Source of the DNA: Mucilaginibacter sp. 44-25
Lineage (GTDB): Bacteria > Bacteroidota > Bacteroidia > Sphingobacteriales > Sphingobacteriaceae
NCBI GenBank assembly: GCA_001898335.1
Contig: MKTS01000001.1
Location: 682,001 to 746,000, forward strand
Direction of reading: 5' to 3'
DNA: 64,000 bases
Shown: positions 37,439-46,441 of the stretch, in pieces
How the letters are laid out: the number at the start of each line of letters is the position of its first letter
Position numbering within the stretch: the stretch's first letter is position 1
The notes under the pieces: generated by a model
Database searches by the model: none
Told to the model about the DNA's origin: nothing
What the model saw: the letters and a program-made list of their open reading frames with translations, nothing else
Position numbers and translations under genes: made by a program

Positions 37439-38015
37439 TCACTTAATGTCGGTTTGGCAAGCACAGCCGCCCAAAGAGCACCTTTCTGTTGATGAGGTAG
37501 TTAAACAGGTTAAGAAGGGCATCCGTGCGTTCACTACACGCCTGTATTGGGGTATTGTGGCGATGATAGGTACTGTAGCGGGTGCTTTTATTCTCATGTT
37601 TTTTATGGCATTTAAATCTCCCGCTACCACAATAGGCATATTGATCATATTGGTAGCAATGGCTATGTACTTATATATTATGGTGAGGCATTACCATATG
37701 CTTAATAAACATGACCTTACTCAAAACCCAACTGATTACCTCGACAGCCTTAAACAATATCAAAAAGACCGTTCGCGTACAGTGAGCTGGTTCTATTATA
37801 TATATATATTGTTATTAAGCGCCGGGCTGGCCATGTATTTTGTTGAAGTGTTGGAAACAGCATCAGTCGGCTTTAAGATAACTACTTATAGCCTAACTGC
37901 TATATGGTTCCTTTTCACTACGTTCTACATAAAACCGCGAATGTTAAAAAATGAGGAAGAAAAACTCAATCTGATGATTGACAGGTTGGAACGACTGCAG
38001 CAACAATTTGATTGA
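37425..38015 (+). CDS. Membrane protein, probable sigma-factor partner
   Basis: A 196-residue protein with an N-terminal cytoplasmic part (about 1-35), then four membrane helices (about 43-65, 70-88, 125-145, 150-170) and a C-terminal coiled-coil (EEKLNLMIDRLERLQQQ). It overlaps the ECF sigma gene by 14 bases and the GNAT gene by one base. Position and topology fit an anti-sigma-type role, but no zinc anti-sigma motif or FecR domain is seen, so this is inference. Confidence 0.7.
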   Translation: MKDFDHLMSVWQAQPPKEHLSVDEVVKQVKKGIRAFTTRLYWGIVAMIGTVAGAFILMFFMAFKSPATTIGILIILVAMAMYLYIMVRHYHMLNKHDLTQNPTDYLDSLKQYQKDRSRTVSWFYYIYILLLSAGLAMYFVEVLETASVGFKITTYSLTAIWFLFTTFYIKPRMLKNEEEKLNLMIDRLERLQQQFD

Positions 38016-38530
38016 TGGCCGTTACACTAAAGTGGGTTGCATTAACCGAAGCAGAACAATTGCTTGCTCTTAGGCAGCAAACCTTTTTTGATGCTTTTGC
38101 TGCACAAAACGATCCGGCGCATATGCAGGCTCACGCGGAAAAGGCTTTCACTATTGAGAACACCATTGCCGAACTTTCAAACCCCGAATCTGAGATCTAC
38201 TTTGCGTTGGTAGATAACGAGGTTGCAGGTTACATTAAACTAAACTTTAACGATGCCCAAACAGAGCCTCAAGGCTCAGAGGCTTTAGAACTGGAACGCA
38301 TTTATGTACTGGAGAAATTCCAGGGGCAAAAAATTGGTAAATACTTGATGGACTATGCCATTAACAAAGCCATCGAAACCAACAAAAAATATATTTGGTT
38401 AGGCGTTTGGGAGCATAACCAAAAGGCGCTTGCCTTTTACCACAGCAAAGGGTTTGTGGTATTTGGTAGCCATCCTTTTAAGCTTGGTACTGATAACCAG
38501 AACGACCTTTTAATGAAGAAGCTGCTATAA
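38015..38530 (+). CDS. GNAT family N-acetyltransferase
   Basis: A 171-residue GNAT acetyltransferase: acetyl-CoA motif LERIYVLEKFQGQKIGKYLM (Q/RxxGxG variant QGQKIG) and the C-terminal ALAFYHSKGFVVFG. The ATG at 38015 overlaps the previous stop (TGATG). Substrate unknown; similar proteins act on polyamines, amino acids or peptides. The 3' end overlaps the convergent GIY-YIG gene by 53 bases. Confidence 0.88.
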   Translation: MAVTLKWVALTEAEQLLALRQQTFFDAFAAQNDPAHMQAHAEKAFTIENTIAELSNPESEIYFALVDNEVAGYIKLNFNDAQTEPQGSEALELERIYVLEKFQGQKIGKYLMDYAINKAIETNKKYIWLGVWEHNQKALAFYHSKGFVVFGSHPFKLGTDNQNDLLMKKLL

Positions 38531-38882
38531 AAGAAGTATTCAACAAAGTGGTATTCTTTCTGATATAAGCCGCAGGCCTTATTCTTTGTGCACTTTCATA
38601 TTTAAGTCCTGCTGTAAGATCAATCCAGTCTGTATTTACAGCACGTATCATTTTTTCTTTTTGCGGGCGTGTATAGGTACTTACGGTTTTAAAACGTTCC
38701 AAGGCTTGTTCTTCCGTATTGATCTCTTCGAAATATACTAATCTATTTAGCTGTTGTGCGCTATCAAAAAATAAGGTAGGCATATCACTATAAAACTTAA
38801 TGGTCTTTAAAAGATCTGTGCACATTCCCACATGTAAATTCTTACGATTTCTGTCTGTTATGATATATACGAACCTCTTCAT
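38478..38882 (-). CDS. GIY-YIG-like protein, probably catalytically degenerate
   Basis: A 134-residue protein whose first 80 residues follow the GIY-YIG layout (FVYIITDRNRKNLHVGMCTD; LVYFEEINTEEQALERFKTV, WIDLT). The second signature YIG has become HVG and the catalytic Arg that normally follows about eight residues later (as in NDLxRR) is replaced by Leu/Lys (TDLLKTIKF), so nuclease activity is doubtful. The last 40 residues are basic and unconserved. It faces an XRE-S24 regulator across an 85-base gap with operator-like repeats, and its 3' end runs 53 bases into the GNAT gene. Confidence 0.72.
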   Translation of the reverse strand: MKRFVYIITDRNRKNLHVGMCTDLLKTIKFYSDMPTLFFDSAQQLNRLVYFEEINTEEQALERFKTVSTYTRPQKEKMIRAVNTDWIDLTAGLKYESAQRIRPAAYIRKNTTLLNTSFIAASSLKGRSGYQYQA

Positions 38883-38911
38883 TTGATAAAAAAATTTGCT
38901 GTTTGAAATTT

Positions 38912-38957
38912 AATTGCTAACTTTATGAGCATAAAATTACTAAACATTTTAGCAATT
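38912..38957. promoter_or_regulatory. Operator-like repeats in XRE/GIY-YIG divergent region
   Basis: Half-sites AATTGCTAA (38912-38920), AATTACTAA (38935-38943) and the inverse TTAGCAATT (38949-38957). The last two make a dyad with a 5-base spacer; the first is spaced 23 bases from the second. TTTATGAGCATAAA (38922-38935) lies between. Likely binding sites for the XRE-S24 regulator. Confidence 0.6.
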
Positions 38958-38967
38958 CCAAATTTTT

Positions 38968-39747
38968 ATGTCAAAAATTTCATCAAATATTAAATTTCTT
39001 AGGAAAAAGAAAGGGTTAACACAACAGCAATTTGCCGATCAGGTCGGCATAAAACGCTCATTAGTAGGTGCATACGAGGAAGAACGCGCTGAACCCAAAT
39101 ATGAATTACTAAAACAGTTAGCAATATTTTTTGACGTATCAATTGATGATTTTATCAACGAAACCATTGATGAAAAATGGGCGCCCAAACCTAAAGGAAA
39201 CCCGGCAAACCTAAGAGTATTAAGTATTTCTGTTGATAAAGACGATAATGAAAACATTGAGCTGGTACCCATGAAAGCAAGCGCGGGCTACCTAAATGGT
39301 TATGCCGACCCTGAATTTGTTGCGCAGCTTCCTAAGTTTTACCTGCCCATGTTTAAACAGGGCACTTACAGGGCATTTGAAATAAAAGGCGATTCTATGC
39401 TCCCCCTTCATTCTGGTAGTATTATTATTGGTGAGTACCAGGAAAACTGGGCAGATGTAAAAGTTGGTGAAACCTATGTTTTTATCACTAAAAGCGATGG
39501 CGTAGTGTACAAACGCGCGGGCAACAAATACAAGGAAGGCAGAAAAATTAAGTTAATATCAGACAATCCGGTTTACGAACCTTATGAAATTGATGCTGAG
39601 GACCTGCTTGAGGTATGGAAAGCAAAAGCTTACATTTCAACACATTTACCGCAACCAACACCCGAGCCAACCATGGAGAGCTTAACCTCCATGATGGCAC
39701 AAATGCAGCGTTCAATTGCTAATCTTAATAAAAAAGATGTCAACTAA
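38968..39747 (+). CDS. LexA-like XRE-S24 transcriptional regulator
   Basis: A 259-residue protein with an N-terminal XRE helix-turn-helix (about 5-62, LTQQQFADQVGIKRSLVGAY) and a C-terminal S24 peptidase domain (about 100-225). The catalytic dyad is S143 (KGDSMLP) and K182 (VVYKRAG), and an Ala-Gly pair (KASAGY, 106-107) sits where LexA/CI proteins cleave themselves. So it may be a repressor inactivated by RecA-stimulated autocleavage, or a phage-like stress switch. A Pro-rich linker and a final Met/Gln helix (about 228-259) follow. It faces the GIY-YIG gene across probable operators. Confidence 0.88.
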   Translation: MSKISSNIKFLRKKKGLTQQQFADQVGIKRSLVGAYEEERAEPKYELLKQLAIFFDVSIDDFINETIDEKWAPKPKGNPANLRVLSISVDKDDNENIELVPMKASAGYLNGYADPEFVAQLPKFYLPMFKQGTYRAFEIKGDSMLPLHSGSIIIGEYQENWADVKVGETYVFITKSDGVVYKRAGNKYKEGRKIKLISDNPVYEPYEIDAEDLLEVWKAKAYISTHLPQPTPEPTMESLTSMMAQMQRSIANLNKKDVN

Positions 39748-39773
39748 CCTGGCAACAAATAAGTTACATAGTA

Positions 39774-39802
39774 TTGGTTTAAACTAATGGTAGGTATATT
39801 TA
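39774..39802 (+). promoter_or_regulatory. Promoter upstream of Spy-like gene
   Basis: TTG at 39774-39776 and TATATTTA at 39795-39802 with an 18-base spacer, one base off the TAnnTTTG consensus; about 40 bases before the ATG. Confidence 0.5.
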
Positions 39803-39842
39803 TCTTATATATCATTAAAAACTAAAAAATCAATTAGAAGAA

Positions 39843-40187
39843 ATGAAAAAGATGATGATGATCTGCCTGTTTGTGTTAGGGATAACCGCTGTAGGCCATG
39901 CGCAAAACCGCATGAGGATGAGTCCTGAAGAACGTGTTAAGCAAATGAAAGAGCAACTGAAGCTGACCGACGATCAGACAGCAAAAATCACGGCTATTTA
40001 CCAAGCCCAGGCTAAATCTTTTGATAGCCTGCGCAATGCCGGTGGCGATTTCAGAAGCCAGATGCGCCCCATGATGCAAGCTACTAATGATAAGGTAAAA
40101 GCGATATTAACACCTGAGCAGGTTGAAGCATGGCAGAAATGGATGCAGGAAATGCGTGCGCAACGCCAGGGTGGCGGTGGCAGATAA
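39843..40187 (+). CDS. Spy/CpxP-like periplasmic protein
   Basis: A 114-residue secreted protein: signal peptide (about 1-20, ending GHAQ), then a Met/Gln/Arg-rich helical part with two LTxxQ-like motifs (LKLTDDQTAKI and AILTPEQVEAW), like Spy/CpxP chaperones or Bacteroidota DUF4890-type proteins, and a Gly-rich tail. Probably soaks up unfolded protein or metal stress in the periplasm. Own promoter and terminator, so monocistronic. Confidence 0.8.
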   Translation: MKKMMMICLFVLGITAVGHAQNRMRMSPEERVKQMKEQLKLTDDQTAKITAIYQAQAKSFDSLRNAGGDFRSQMRPMMQATNDKVKAILTPEQVEAWQKWMQEMRAQRQGGGGR

Positions 40188-40220
40188 TGCTAAAACCATC
40201 AAATTAAAATAAATTAAATT

Positions 40221-40246
40221 AAGCGGCCTTGGTGCCGCTTTTTTAT
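40221..40246 (+). terminator. Rho-independent terminator
   Basis: AAGCGGC (40221-40227) / GCCGCTT (40234-40240) followed by T-run, after the Spy-like gene. Confidence 0.85.
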
Positions 40247-40268
40247 TTTAGCCCCAAATTTAAATCAT

Positions 40269-41381
40269 TTGTCAAAAGCGCTAACATATATACAATCAAA
40301 ACTGGAGCAACGCGCCGCCGTGGGGTCTTTGCGTGCGCTTAAACCTGAAAATGATTTAATAGACTTTTGCTCTAACGACTACCTGGGGTTCGCGCGGTCT
40401 ACAGAGCTGAAGGAGCTTATTAAAAAAGAAACAGCTACCCAACATTCGCTAAATGGCTCAACAGGCTCGCGTTTAATATCAGGTAATCTAAAATACACTG
40501 AAGCGCTTGAACGTCACATTGCAGTTTTTCACAATGCCGGGGCCTCATTACTTTTCAATTCCGGTTATGACGCTAATGTGGGGCTGTTCTCTTCGCTTCC
40601 CCAAAAAGGTGATACCATTATTCATGATGAGTTGATACACGCTTCAATAATTGATGGGGCACGTTTAAGTTTGGCTAACCGCTACAGCTTTAAACATAAT
40701 GATCTTGAAAGCCTCGAAGCAAAACTAAAAGCAGCGAAAGGAAATTGCTATGTAGTTGTGGAAAGCGTTTACTCCATGGATGGCGATGAGCCACCGTTAC
40801 AGCAAATTGTTAAATTAACAACAAAATACGACGCCAACTTAATAGTTGATGAAGCACATGCAATTGGCCTCTACCCTGCCGGTTTAGTGAGCTACATAGG
40901 TTTGCAGGATAAAGTTTTTGCACGTATAGTTACATTTGGTAAAGCGCTGGGCGTGCATGGAGCCGTTGTGTTAGGTAGTGATCTGCTGCGTAACTACCTG
41001 ATCAATTTTGCACGCTCATTCATTTACACAACCGCAGCTTCGTTCCATCAGGTGGCAACTATTAAAATGGCTTATGAATTATTAAACCGTTCAGAAGCAA
41101 CAGTACAACTTTTGAAAGCCAACATAGCTTTGTTTAAAAAGCATATTTATGCACCTACGCTTATAGAAAGTAATAGTGCCATACAATGCATAATTTTAGG
41201 TGATAACAATAAGGCAAAAGCGGTGGCGACACATTTACAAAACGCAGGTTTTGATGTACGGGCAATCATGAGCCCTACCGTGGCCATTGGCGCAGAGCGA
41301 ATACGCATTTGTCTGCATGCGTTTAATAATCCTGATGAGATTATCAAGCTTACATCGGCTATAAATACTTTAATAATATGA
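40269..41381 (+). CDS. bioF: 8-amino-7-oxononanoate synthase, TTG start
   Basis: A 370-residue alpha-oxoamine synthase: DFCSNDYLGFA near the start, STGSRLISGN, VVESVYSMDGD, VDEAHAIG and the PLP lysine in TFGKALGVHGA. It condenses pimeloyl-thioester with alanine in biotin synthesis. Related enzymes (Kbl, SPT) share the fold, but the following bioD supports biotin. The only start that keeps the N terminus is TTG 40269; no ATG exists before residue 160 or so. It overlaps bioD by four bases (ATGA). Confidence 0.92.
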   Translation: MSKALTYIQSKLEQRAAVGSLRALKPENDLIDFCSNDYLGFARSTELKELIKKETATQHSLNGSTGSRLISGNLKYTEALERHIAVFHNAGASLLFNSGYDANVGLFSSLPQKGDTIIHDELIHASIIDGARLSLANRYSFKHNDLESLEAKLKAAKGNCYVVVESVYSMDGDEPPLQQIVKLTTKYDANLIVDEAHAIGLYPAGLVSYIGLQDKVFARIVTFGKALGVHGAVVLGSDLLRNYLINFARSFIYTTAASFHQVATIKMAYELLNRSEATVQLLKANIALFKKHIYAPTLIESNSAIQCIILGDNNKAKAVATHLQNAGFDVRAIMSPTVAIGAERIRICLHAFNNPDEIIKLTSAINTLII

Positions 41382-41989
41382 GCAATAGTATATTTGTTAC
41401 CGGTATTGGCACCGGCATAGGTAAGACATTAATCTCTGCTATTTTAGTGGAGAAATTAAAAGCCGATTACTGGAAACCTATACAATCCGGTGATCTTCAT
41501 GATTCTGACACCCTAAAAGTGCAAAGCCTGGTGAGTAATGATAAAACCGTTTTTCATCAGGAGGCTTATCGTTTAACACAACCTTATTCGCCACATAAAT
41601 CGGCGGACTTGGATGGAATTGTTATAGATGAAAAAAACATCATAGCACCCCAAACTGAAAACACTTTACTGATAGAAGGTGCGGGTGGTTTAATGGTGCC
41701 GCTAAACGATCATGCTCTGATTATTGACTTGATCAAGCAGCTGGAAGCAGAAGTGGTCTTAGTTTCTCAAAATTATCTGGGCAGTATCAATCACACTTTA
41801 CTATCTGTTGAAGCTTTAATGAACAGAAATATTGGGATAAGAGGCATTATTTTTAATGGTGAAGAAAACGCATCTACAGAAGATTACATCATTAACTACA
41901 CCGGCCTACCACATCTCGGGCGGATACCTGCTTTAGAAGCCATTAACAAACAAACAATTATTGAAGCTGGTTCCTATATTTCGTTATAA
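41378..41989 (+). CDS. bioD: Dethiobiotin synthetase
   Basis: A 203-residue bioD: P-loop TGIGTGIGKTLIS (about 8-20), KPIQSGD, IEGAGGLMVPL. It closes the ureido ring of dethiobiotin with CO2 and ATP. Translationally coupled to bioF. bioB and bioA are not in the window. Confidence 0.94.
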   Translation: MSNSIFVTGIGTGIGKTLISAILVEKLKADYWKPIQSGDLHDSDTLKVQSLVSNDKTVFHQEAYRLTQPYSPHKSADLDGIVIDEKNIIAPQTENTLLIEGAGGLMVPLNDHALIIDLIKQLEAEVVLVSQNYLGSINHTLLSVEALMNRNIGIRGIIFNGEENASTEDYIINYTGLPHLGRIPALEAINKQTIIEAGSYISL

Positions 41990-42020
41990 ATTCAGGATGT
42001 TTGTGTAAACCACTTTAAGT

Positions 42021-42908
42021 ATGAAAAATATTACAGTTATCGGTTCGGGTACTATGGGTAACGGAATTGCGCATACGTTCGCGCAAAATGGTTTTAACGT
42101 ATCGCTTGTTGATATTAATGAGGCGGCTTTGCAAAAAGCCCTGCAGACCATTGCCGGTAATCTTGATCGCCAGATAAAAAAGGGCACTATAGACGAGGCG
42201 GCTAAAACCGCTACCCTTGCTAATATCAAAACCTACACGGATGTAGCTCAAGGTGCTGCCTATGCAGATTTGGTTGTTGAGGCGGCGACTGAAAATCGCG
42301 ATATAAAGTTGAAACTATTTAAGCAGCTAAGCGAAGTTTGCAACCCTGAAACCATTCTGGCATCAAACACCTCATCCATTTCGATAACTGAAATAGCCGC
42401 GGCTACCAGTAATCCCGCCAATGTAATTGGTATGCACTTTATGAACCCGGTACCTGTGATGAAACTGGTTGAAGTGATACGTGGCTACGCGACAACAGAT
42501 GAGGTAACCGAAAAAATAATGGATCTTTCAAGGCAGTTGGGCAAACACCCGGTTGAGGTAAATGATTACCCGGGCTTTGTAGCTAACCGTATTTTGATGC
42601 CAATGATAAACGAAGCTATCTACACCTTATTTGAAGGAGTGGCAGGTGTAAATGAGATAGATACTGTAATGAAGCTTGGCATGGCCCACCCGATGGGCCC
42701 ACTCCAATTGGCCGACTTTATTGGCCTGGATGTATGCCTTGCCATATTAAAAGTGCTGCACAATGGCTTTGGCAATCCTAAATATGCCTCTTGTCCCCTT
42801 TTGGTAAATATGGTTACCGCCGGCCATCTCGGTGTTAAAAGCGGAAGCGGCTTTTATAAATATACTGCAGGTAGTAAAGAGTTGGTGGTAGCCGATAAAT
42901 TTCTATAA
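42021..42908 (+). CDS. 3-hydroxybutyryl-CoA dehydrogenase family protein
   Basis: A 295-residue 3-hydroxyacyl-CoA dehydrogenase: NAD-binding GSGTMGNGIAHTFAQNGF (about 7-24), VVEAATENRDIKLKLF, SNTSSISITEIA, and HFMNPVPVMKLVEVI with the catalytic His. The C-terminal domain has PGFVANRILMPMINEA. It oxidises or reduces 3-hydroxyacyl-CoA, in fatty acid or amino acid catabolism. It starts 31 bases after bioD on the same strand, so it may be cotranscribed; the link to biotin (acyl-CoA supply) is speculative. Confidence 0.9.
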   Translation: MKNITVIGSGTMGNGIAHTFAQNGFNVSLVDINEAALQKALQTIAGNLDRQIKKGTIDEAAKTATLANIKTYTDVAQGAAYADLVVEAATENRDIKLKLFKQLSEVCNPETILASNTSSISITEIAAATSNPANVIGMHFMNPVPVMKLVEVIRGYATTDEVTEKIMDLSRQLGKHPVEVNDYPGFVANRILMPMINEAIYTLFEGVAGVNEIDTVMKLGMAHPMGPLQLADFIGLDVCLAILKVLHNGFGNPKYASCPLLVNMVTAGHLGVKSGSGFYKYTAGSKELVVADKFL

Positions 42909-42930
42909 AATTTACCAGCTATTTTCAATA

Positions 42931-45540
42931 TCAGCTTTTTATCAGCCGCTGTATCTCGTCCAGTTTCATCAGCGCCTCAACCGGCGTTAAGGTATTTACA
43001 TCCAGGTTGTTCAGCGTGTCGCGAATCTTTACCAATACGGGGTCGTCTATCGAAAACATCTGCATTTGCACAGCCTGTTTCTGTACTTTACGTATGCTTT
43101 CTTTAATGTGCTCGCCGCCGGTGCGCTCGTTTTCCAGTTTTTTTAGTATCTCATTGGCCCGGCTCAACACTTTTGGCGGCATACCGGCCAATTTGGCTAC
43201 GTGAATACCAAAACTATGTTCGCTGCCACCAGGTACCAACTTACGCAGGAAGATGATCTGCTGGCCAACTTCCTTAACCGAAACGTTGTAGTTTTTGATA
43301 CGGTTGAAACTGTTGCTCAATTCATTCAATTCGTGGTAGTGCGTAGCAAAAAGTGTTTTTGCTTTAGCAGCCGGGTGGTTATGCAAAAACTCGGCAATGG
43401 CCCAGGCGATAGAAATACCGTCATAAGTGGATGTACCGCGACCAATCTCATCCAGCAAGATCAAACTCCTATCGCTTAAATTGTTGAGGATACTGGCCGT
43501 TTCGTTCATCTCCACCATAAAGGTTGATTCGCCGGATGACAAGTTATCTGACGCTCCGACACGGGTGAATATTTTATCAACCAAACCAACCGAAGCTGCC
43601 TTGGCCGGCACGAAACACCCCATCTGAGCCATCAGCACGATAAGTCCCGTTTGCCTTAGCAATGCCGACTTACCCGCCATATTAGGGCCCGTGATGATGA
43701 TGATCTGCTGCGACTCTGAATCCAGAAACACATCATTTGTGATATATTCTTCGCCTAATGGCAGGTTCTTTTCTATCACCGGATGGCGGCCCCCTTTTAT
43801 ATCCAGCACACGGCTGTCGTTCACGTTTGGTTTAACGTAGTAATTCTTGATAGATATGGTGGCGAAGTTCAGCAATACATCTAAACGGGCAATAAGTGCC
43901 GCATTTAGTTGTATAGGCTTGATATATTCGGCGAGGGTATAAAGCAGATCATTATACAGCTTGGTTTCCAATGCCAGTATCTTTTCCTCTGCACCTAATA
44001 TTTGCTCTTCGTATTCCTTCAGTTCAGGCGTGATGTAACGCTCCGCATTTACAAGGGTTTGCTTACGTATCCAATCAGCAGGCACTTTATCCCGGTGACT
44101 GTGAGTAACCTCGAGGTAATAGCCAAACACATTGTTAAATGATACCTTTAAGGATGGAATGCCGGTCAGATCTGCTTCGCGTTTTTGTATCTCGAGTAAA
44201 TATCCCTTGCCTCCGAAAGCGATCTTACGCAGGCGGTCGAGTTCTTCACTAATACCATCGTTCATGATCATGCCCTTGGCCATTATAATCGGCGGCTCGG
44301 GATGCAGTTCGCGGGCTATTTTCTCACAAATTGACGTGCAGGGGTTTAGCTGATCGCCGATGGCTTTAAGCGGTTCGCTCAGCGATGATTCTGCCAGCTT
44401 TTTGATATTCTCAATAGCCAGTAAAGCTTTTTTTAACTGACATACCTCACGCGGATTAGCCTTTTGCAAACCTATCTTAGAAATCAATCGCTCCAGGTCA
44501 CCTATCTGGCGAATATGGTTTTGCAGGTCTTCCCGTAGTTCTTCTTCCGCAATCAGGTATTCCACTACGCCTAACCTATCCTGTATCGGCTTTATCTCTT
44601 TAAGCGGCATCACAATCCAACGTCGCAACATACGCGCACCCATAGGCGAGCAGGTATGGTCCAACACATCAACCAACGTGGTTGCATTCTCGTTGGCAGA
44701 GCCTACCAACTCCAGGTTGCGGATGCTGAACCTGTCCAGCCACAAATAGCGGTCTTCCTCTATCCTGCTGATAGCCGATATATGCTGTAGATTGCGGTGC
44801 TCTGTTTCGTTCAGGTAATGCAGCGCCACTCCTGCAGCTACAATACATAAACCCAGCTTATCAATACCAAAACCCTTAAGCGACTTTACGCCGAAATGCT
44901 TAAGTAAAGTTTCGTTGGCGTAATCGCCGCTGTAGGGCCACTCGTCCAGCATATAGGTGTAAAAGCGGTCGCCGAAGTGATCGGAGAAGTCGCCTTTGCG
45001 GCTTTTAGGGAATATCACCTCGCTTGGCGAATAACTTTGCAAAAGCTTATCAATATAATTGCTGTTACCCTGTGCGGTTAAAAACTCACCGGTCGATATA
45101 TCGATCAGGGCAATGCCAATGCTGTTTTTCTCGAAATATAAAGAAGCCAGGTAATTGTTACTCTTTTGCTGTAGGATGTTATCGCTAACTGCAACACCTG
45201 GAGTAACCAGTTCGGTAACTCCGCGCTTTACAATCCCCTTAACAGATTTTGGATCTTCCAACTGGTCGCAAATGGCTACACGTTGACCAGCCCGTACCAA
45301 TTTGGGCAGGTAAGTTTCCAATGAATGATGCGGAAAACCGGCCAATTCGATATGTGAAGCAGCACCATTGGCCCGGCGGGTAAGCGTAATACCCAAAATA
45401 CCTGAAGCCTTAATGGCATCGGCACCAAAGGTCTCATAAAAATCACCCACACGAAAAAGCAATAATGCACCGGGATATTTCGCCTTTATGGCGTTGTACT
45501 GCTGCATTAACGGCGTTTCTTTACTATCGCTCTTAGCCAA
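42931..45540 (-). CDS. mutS: DNA mismatch repair protein MutS
   Basis: An 869-residue MutS of full length: mismatch-binding domain I (about 8-125, with the Phe-x-Glu wedge FRVGDFYETFG), connector, lever and clamp, then the ATPase (about 585-790) with Walker A TGPNMAGKSALLRQ, Walker B LILLDEIGRGTSTYDG and FATHYHEL. It recognises mispairs and recruits MutL. Stand-alone gene convergent with the dehydrogenase gene. Confidence 0.97.
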   Translation of the reverse strand: MAKSDSKETPLMQQYNAIKAKYPGALLLFRVGDFYETFGADAIKASGILGITLTRRANGAASHIELAGFPHHSLETYLPKLVRAGQRVAICDQLEDPKSVKGIVKRGVTELVTPGVAVSDNILQQKSNNYLASLYFEKNSIGIALIDISTGEFLTAQGNSNYIDKLLQSYSPSEVIFPKSRKGDFSDHFGDRFYTYMLDEWPYSGDYANETLLKHFGVKSLKGFGIDKLGLCIVAAGVALHYLNETEHRNLQHISAISRIEEDRYLWLDRFSIRNLELVGSANENATTLVDVLDHTCSPMGARMLRRWIVMPLKEIKPIQDRLGVVEYLIAEEELREDLQNHIRQIGDLERLISKIGLQKANPREVCQLKKALLAIENIKKLAESSLSEPLKAIGDQLNPCTSICEKIARELHPEPPIIMAKGMIMNDGISEELDRLRKIAFGGKGYLLEIQKREADLTGIPSLKVSFNNVFGYYLEVTHSHRDKVPADWIRKQTLVNAERYITPELKEYEEQILGAEEKILALETKLYNDLLYTLAEYIKPIQLNAALIARLDVLLNFATISIKNYYVKPNVNDSRVLDIKGGRHPVIEKNLPLGEEYITNDVFLDSESQQIIIITGPNMAGKSALLRQTGLIVLMAQMGCFVPAKAASVGLVDKIFTRVGASDNLSSGESTFMVEMNETASILNNLSDRSLILLDEIGRGTSTYDGISIAWAIAEFLHNHPAAKAKTLFATHYHELNELSNSFNRIKNYNVSVKEVGQQIIFLRKLVPGGSEHSFGIHVAKLAGMPPKVLSRANEILKKLENERTGGEHIKESIRKVQKQAVQMQMFSIDDPVLVKIRDTLNNLDVNTLTPVEALMKLDEIQRLIKS

Positions 45541-45637
45541 TTTGTCCTCGTTTTTATTAATCTGCTAATTTAATTGATTGCTTGCGGATATGGTTAATTG
45601 TGGAAAATTAGAAAGCGTGTGGAATATGGGTAATTAT

Positions 45638-46321
45638 TTAATTCATCTCAGTACGAATACTTTTAGATAAAGCCAACCGCTCTGACCATTTAATAATTAA
45701 TGGTAACTCTGCCTTAGCAAACTCAATATGGATTACCTTGCGCGGCTTATTGTTAGTGGTTCGGATTGAAGCATGCATTAGCAATGGACGCATAATCATA
45801 ATACCACCTGCCTTTACATTACAGGTATATGGCTTCTCAGTTTTCCAATCAATGGTTTCCGGGCGATAGATTTCTTTTACATGCGAACCCGGTAATACTT
45901 TTAAGGCGCCGTTGCCTTCGTCTGCATCATCTAAGTGAATGCGAAGGGTAAAGTTTTCTTTCAAAATATCGAGCGGCGATTGTACAGCAAACTGATTCTG
46001 TTTTACTGTCCATGGGCCGTAGCCATCAAGCTCAACCTTTTTATCTACTGATACAGTAAGATCCTGGTGCCAGGGCACAAACCAATTAGACGTGGTTGGT
46101 TTGTCAAAGTAAATAGATTTTACAACAAAGTATTCATCTCCAAATAAATCTCTAATTAAGCTTTTAAGACCTTGGTTAAACACAAAATTACTAAGCCCCG
46201 GTGCTTCTTTCAACACCTGTCTTATAGCGAATAGATCATGTGTTTTGCGGAAGGTATCCTTGGTTTTATCACCTGTATTTATAGCATTTAATATCGCTGC
46301 TAGTTCTACCGAATCATACAT
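45638..46321 (-). CDS. Phytanoyl-CoA dioxygenase family protein
   Basis: A 227-residue Fe(II)/2-oxoglutarate oxygenase-like protein. The facial triad is visible: H85-x-D87 in VPWHQDLTVSV and H183 in LLMHASIRTTN, with R for 2-oxoglutarate in KPRKVIHIEF. Substrate unknown. It lies 120 bases after the ccsA/ccmF gene on the same strand, but a terminator lies between, so it probably has its own promoter. Confidence 0.88.
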   Translation of the reverse strand: MYDSVELAAILNAINTGDKTKDTFRKTHDLFAIRQVLKEAPGLSNFVFNQGLKSLIRDLFGDEYFVVKSIYFDKPTTSNWFVPWHQDLTVSVDKKVELDGYGPWTVKQNQFAVQSPLDILKENFTLRIHLDDADEGNGALKVLPGSHVKEIYRPETIDWKTEKPYTCNVKAGGIMIMRPLLMHASIRTTNNKPRKVIHIEFAKAELPLIIKWSERLALSKSIRTEMN

Positions 46322-46389
46322 ATCGCTTACAATAGCAAAGCCATTTGTATTAAAAGACTTTTACCAGGAGAAGTAACCATATCAAAAAA

Positions 46390-46423
46390 CAAAGAGCACA
46401 AAGTTAATCCTTTGTGCTCTTTG
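46390..46423 (-). terminator. Terminator after ccsA/ccmF gene
   Basis: Perfect 14-bp stem CAAAGAGCACAAAG (46390-46403) / CTTTGTGCTCTTTG (46410-46423) with a 6-base loop. On the minus strand it is followed by TTTTTTGAT-like T-rich sequence. Confidence 0.75.
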
Positions 46424-46441
46424 CAAAATGTTGGTGTAATC

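Noticed and set aside
38968..39747. Prophage around the XRE-S24 regulator
   Set aside because: No integrase, terminase or structural genes nearby; neighbours are ordinary chromosomal genes.
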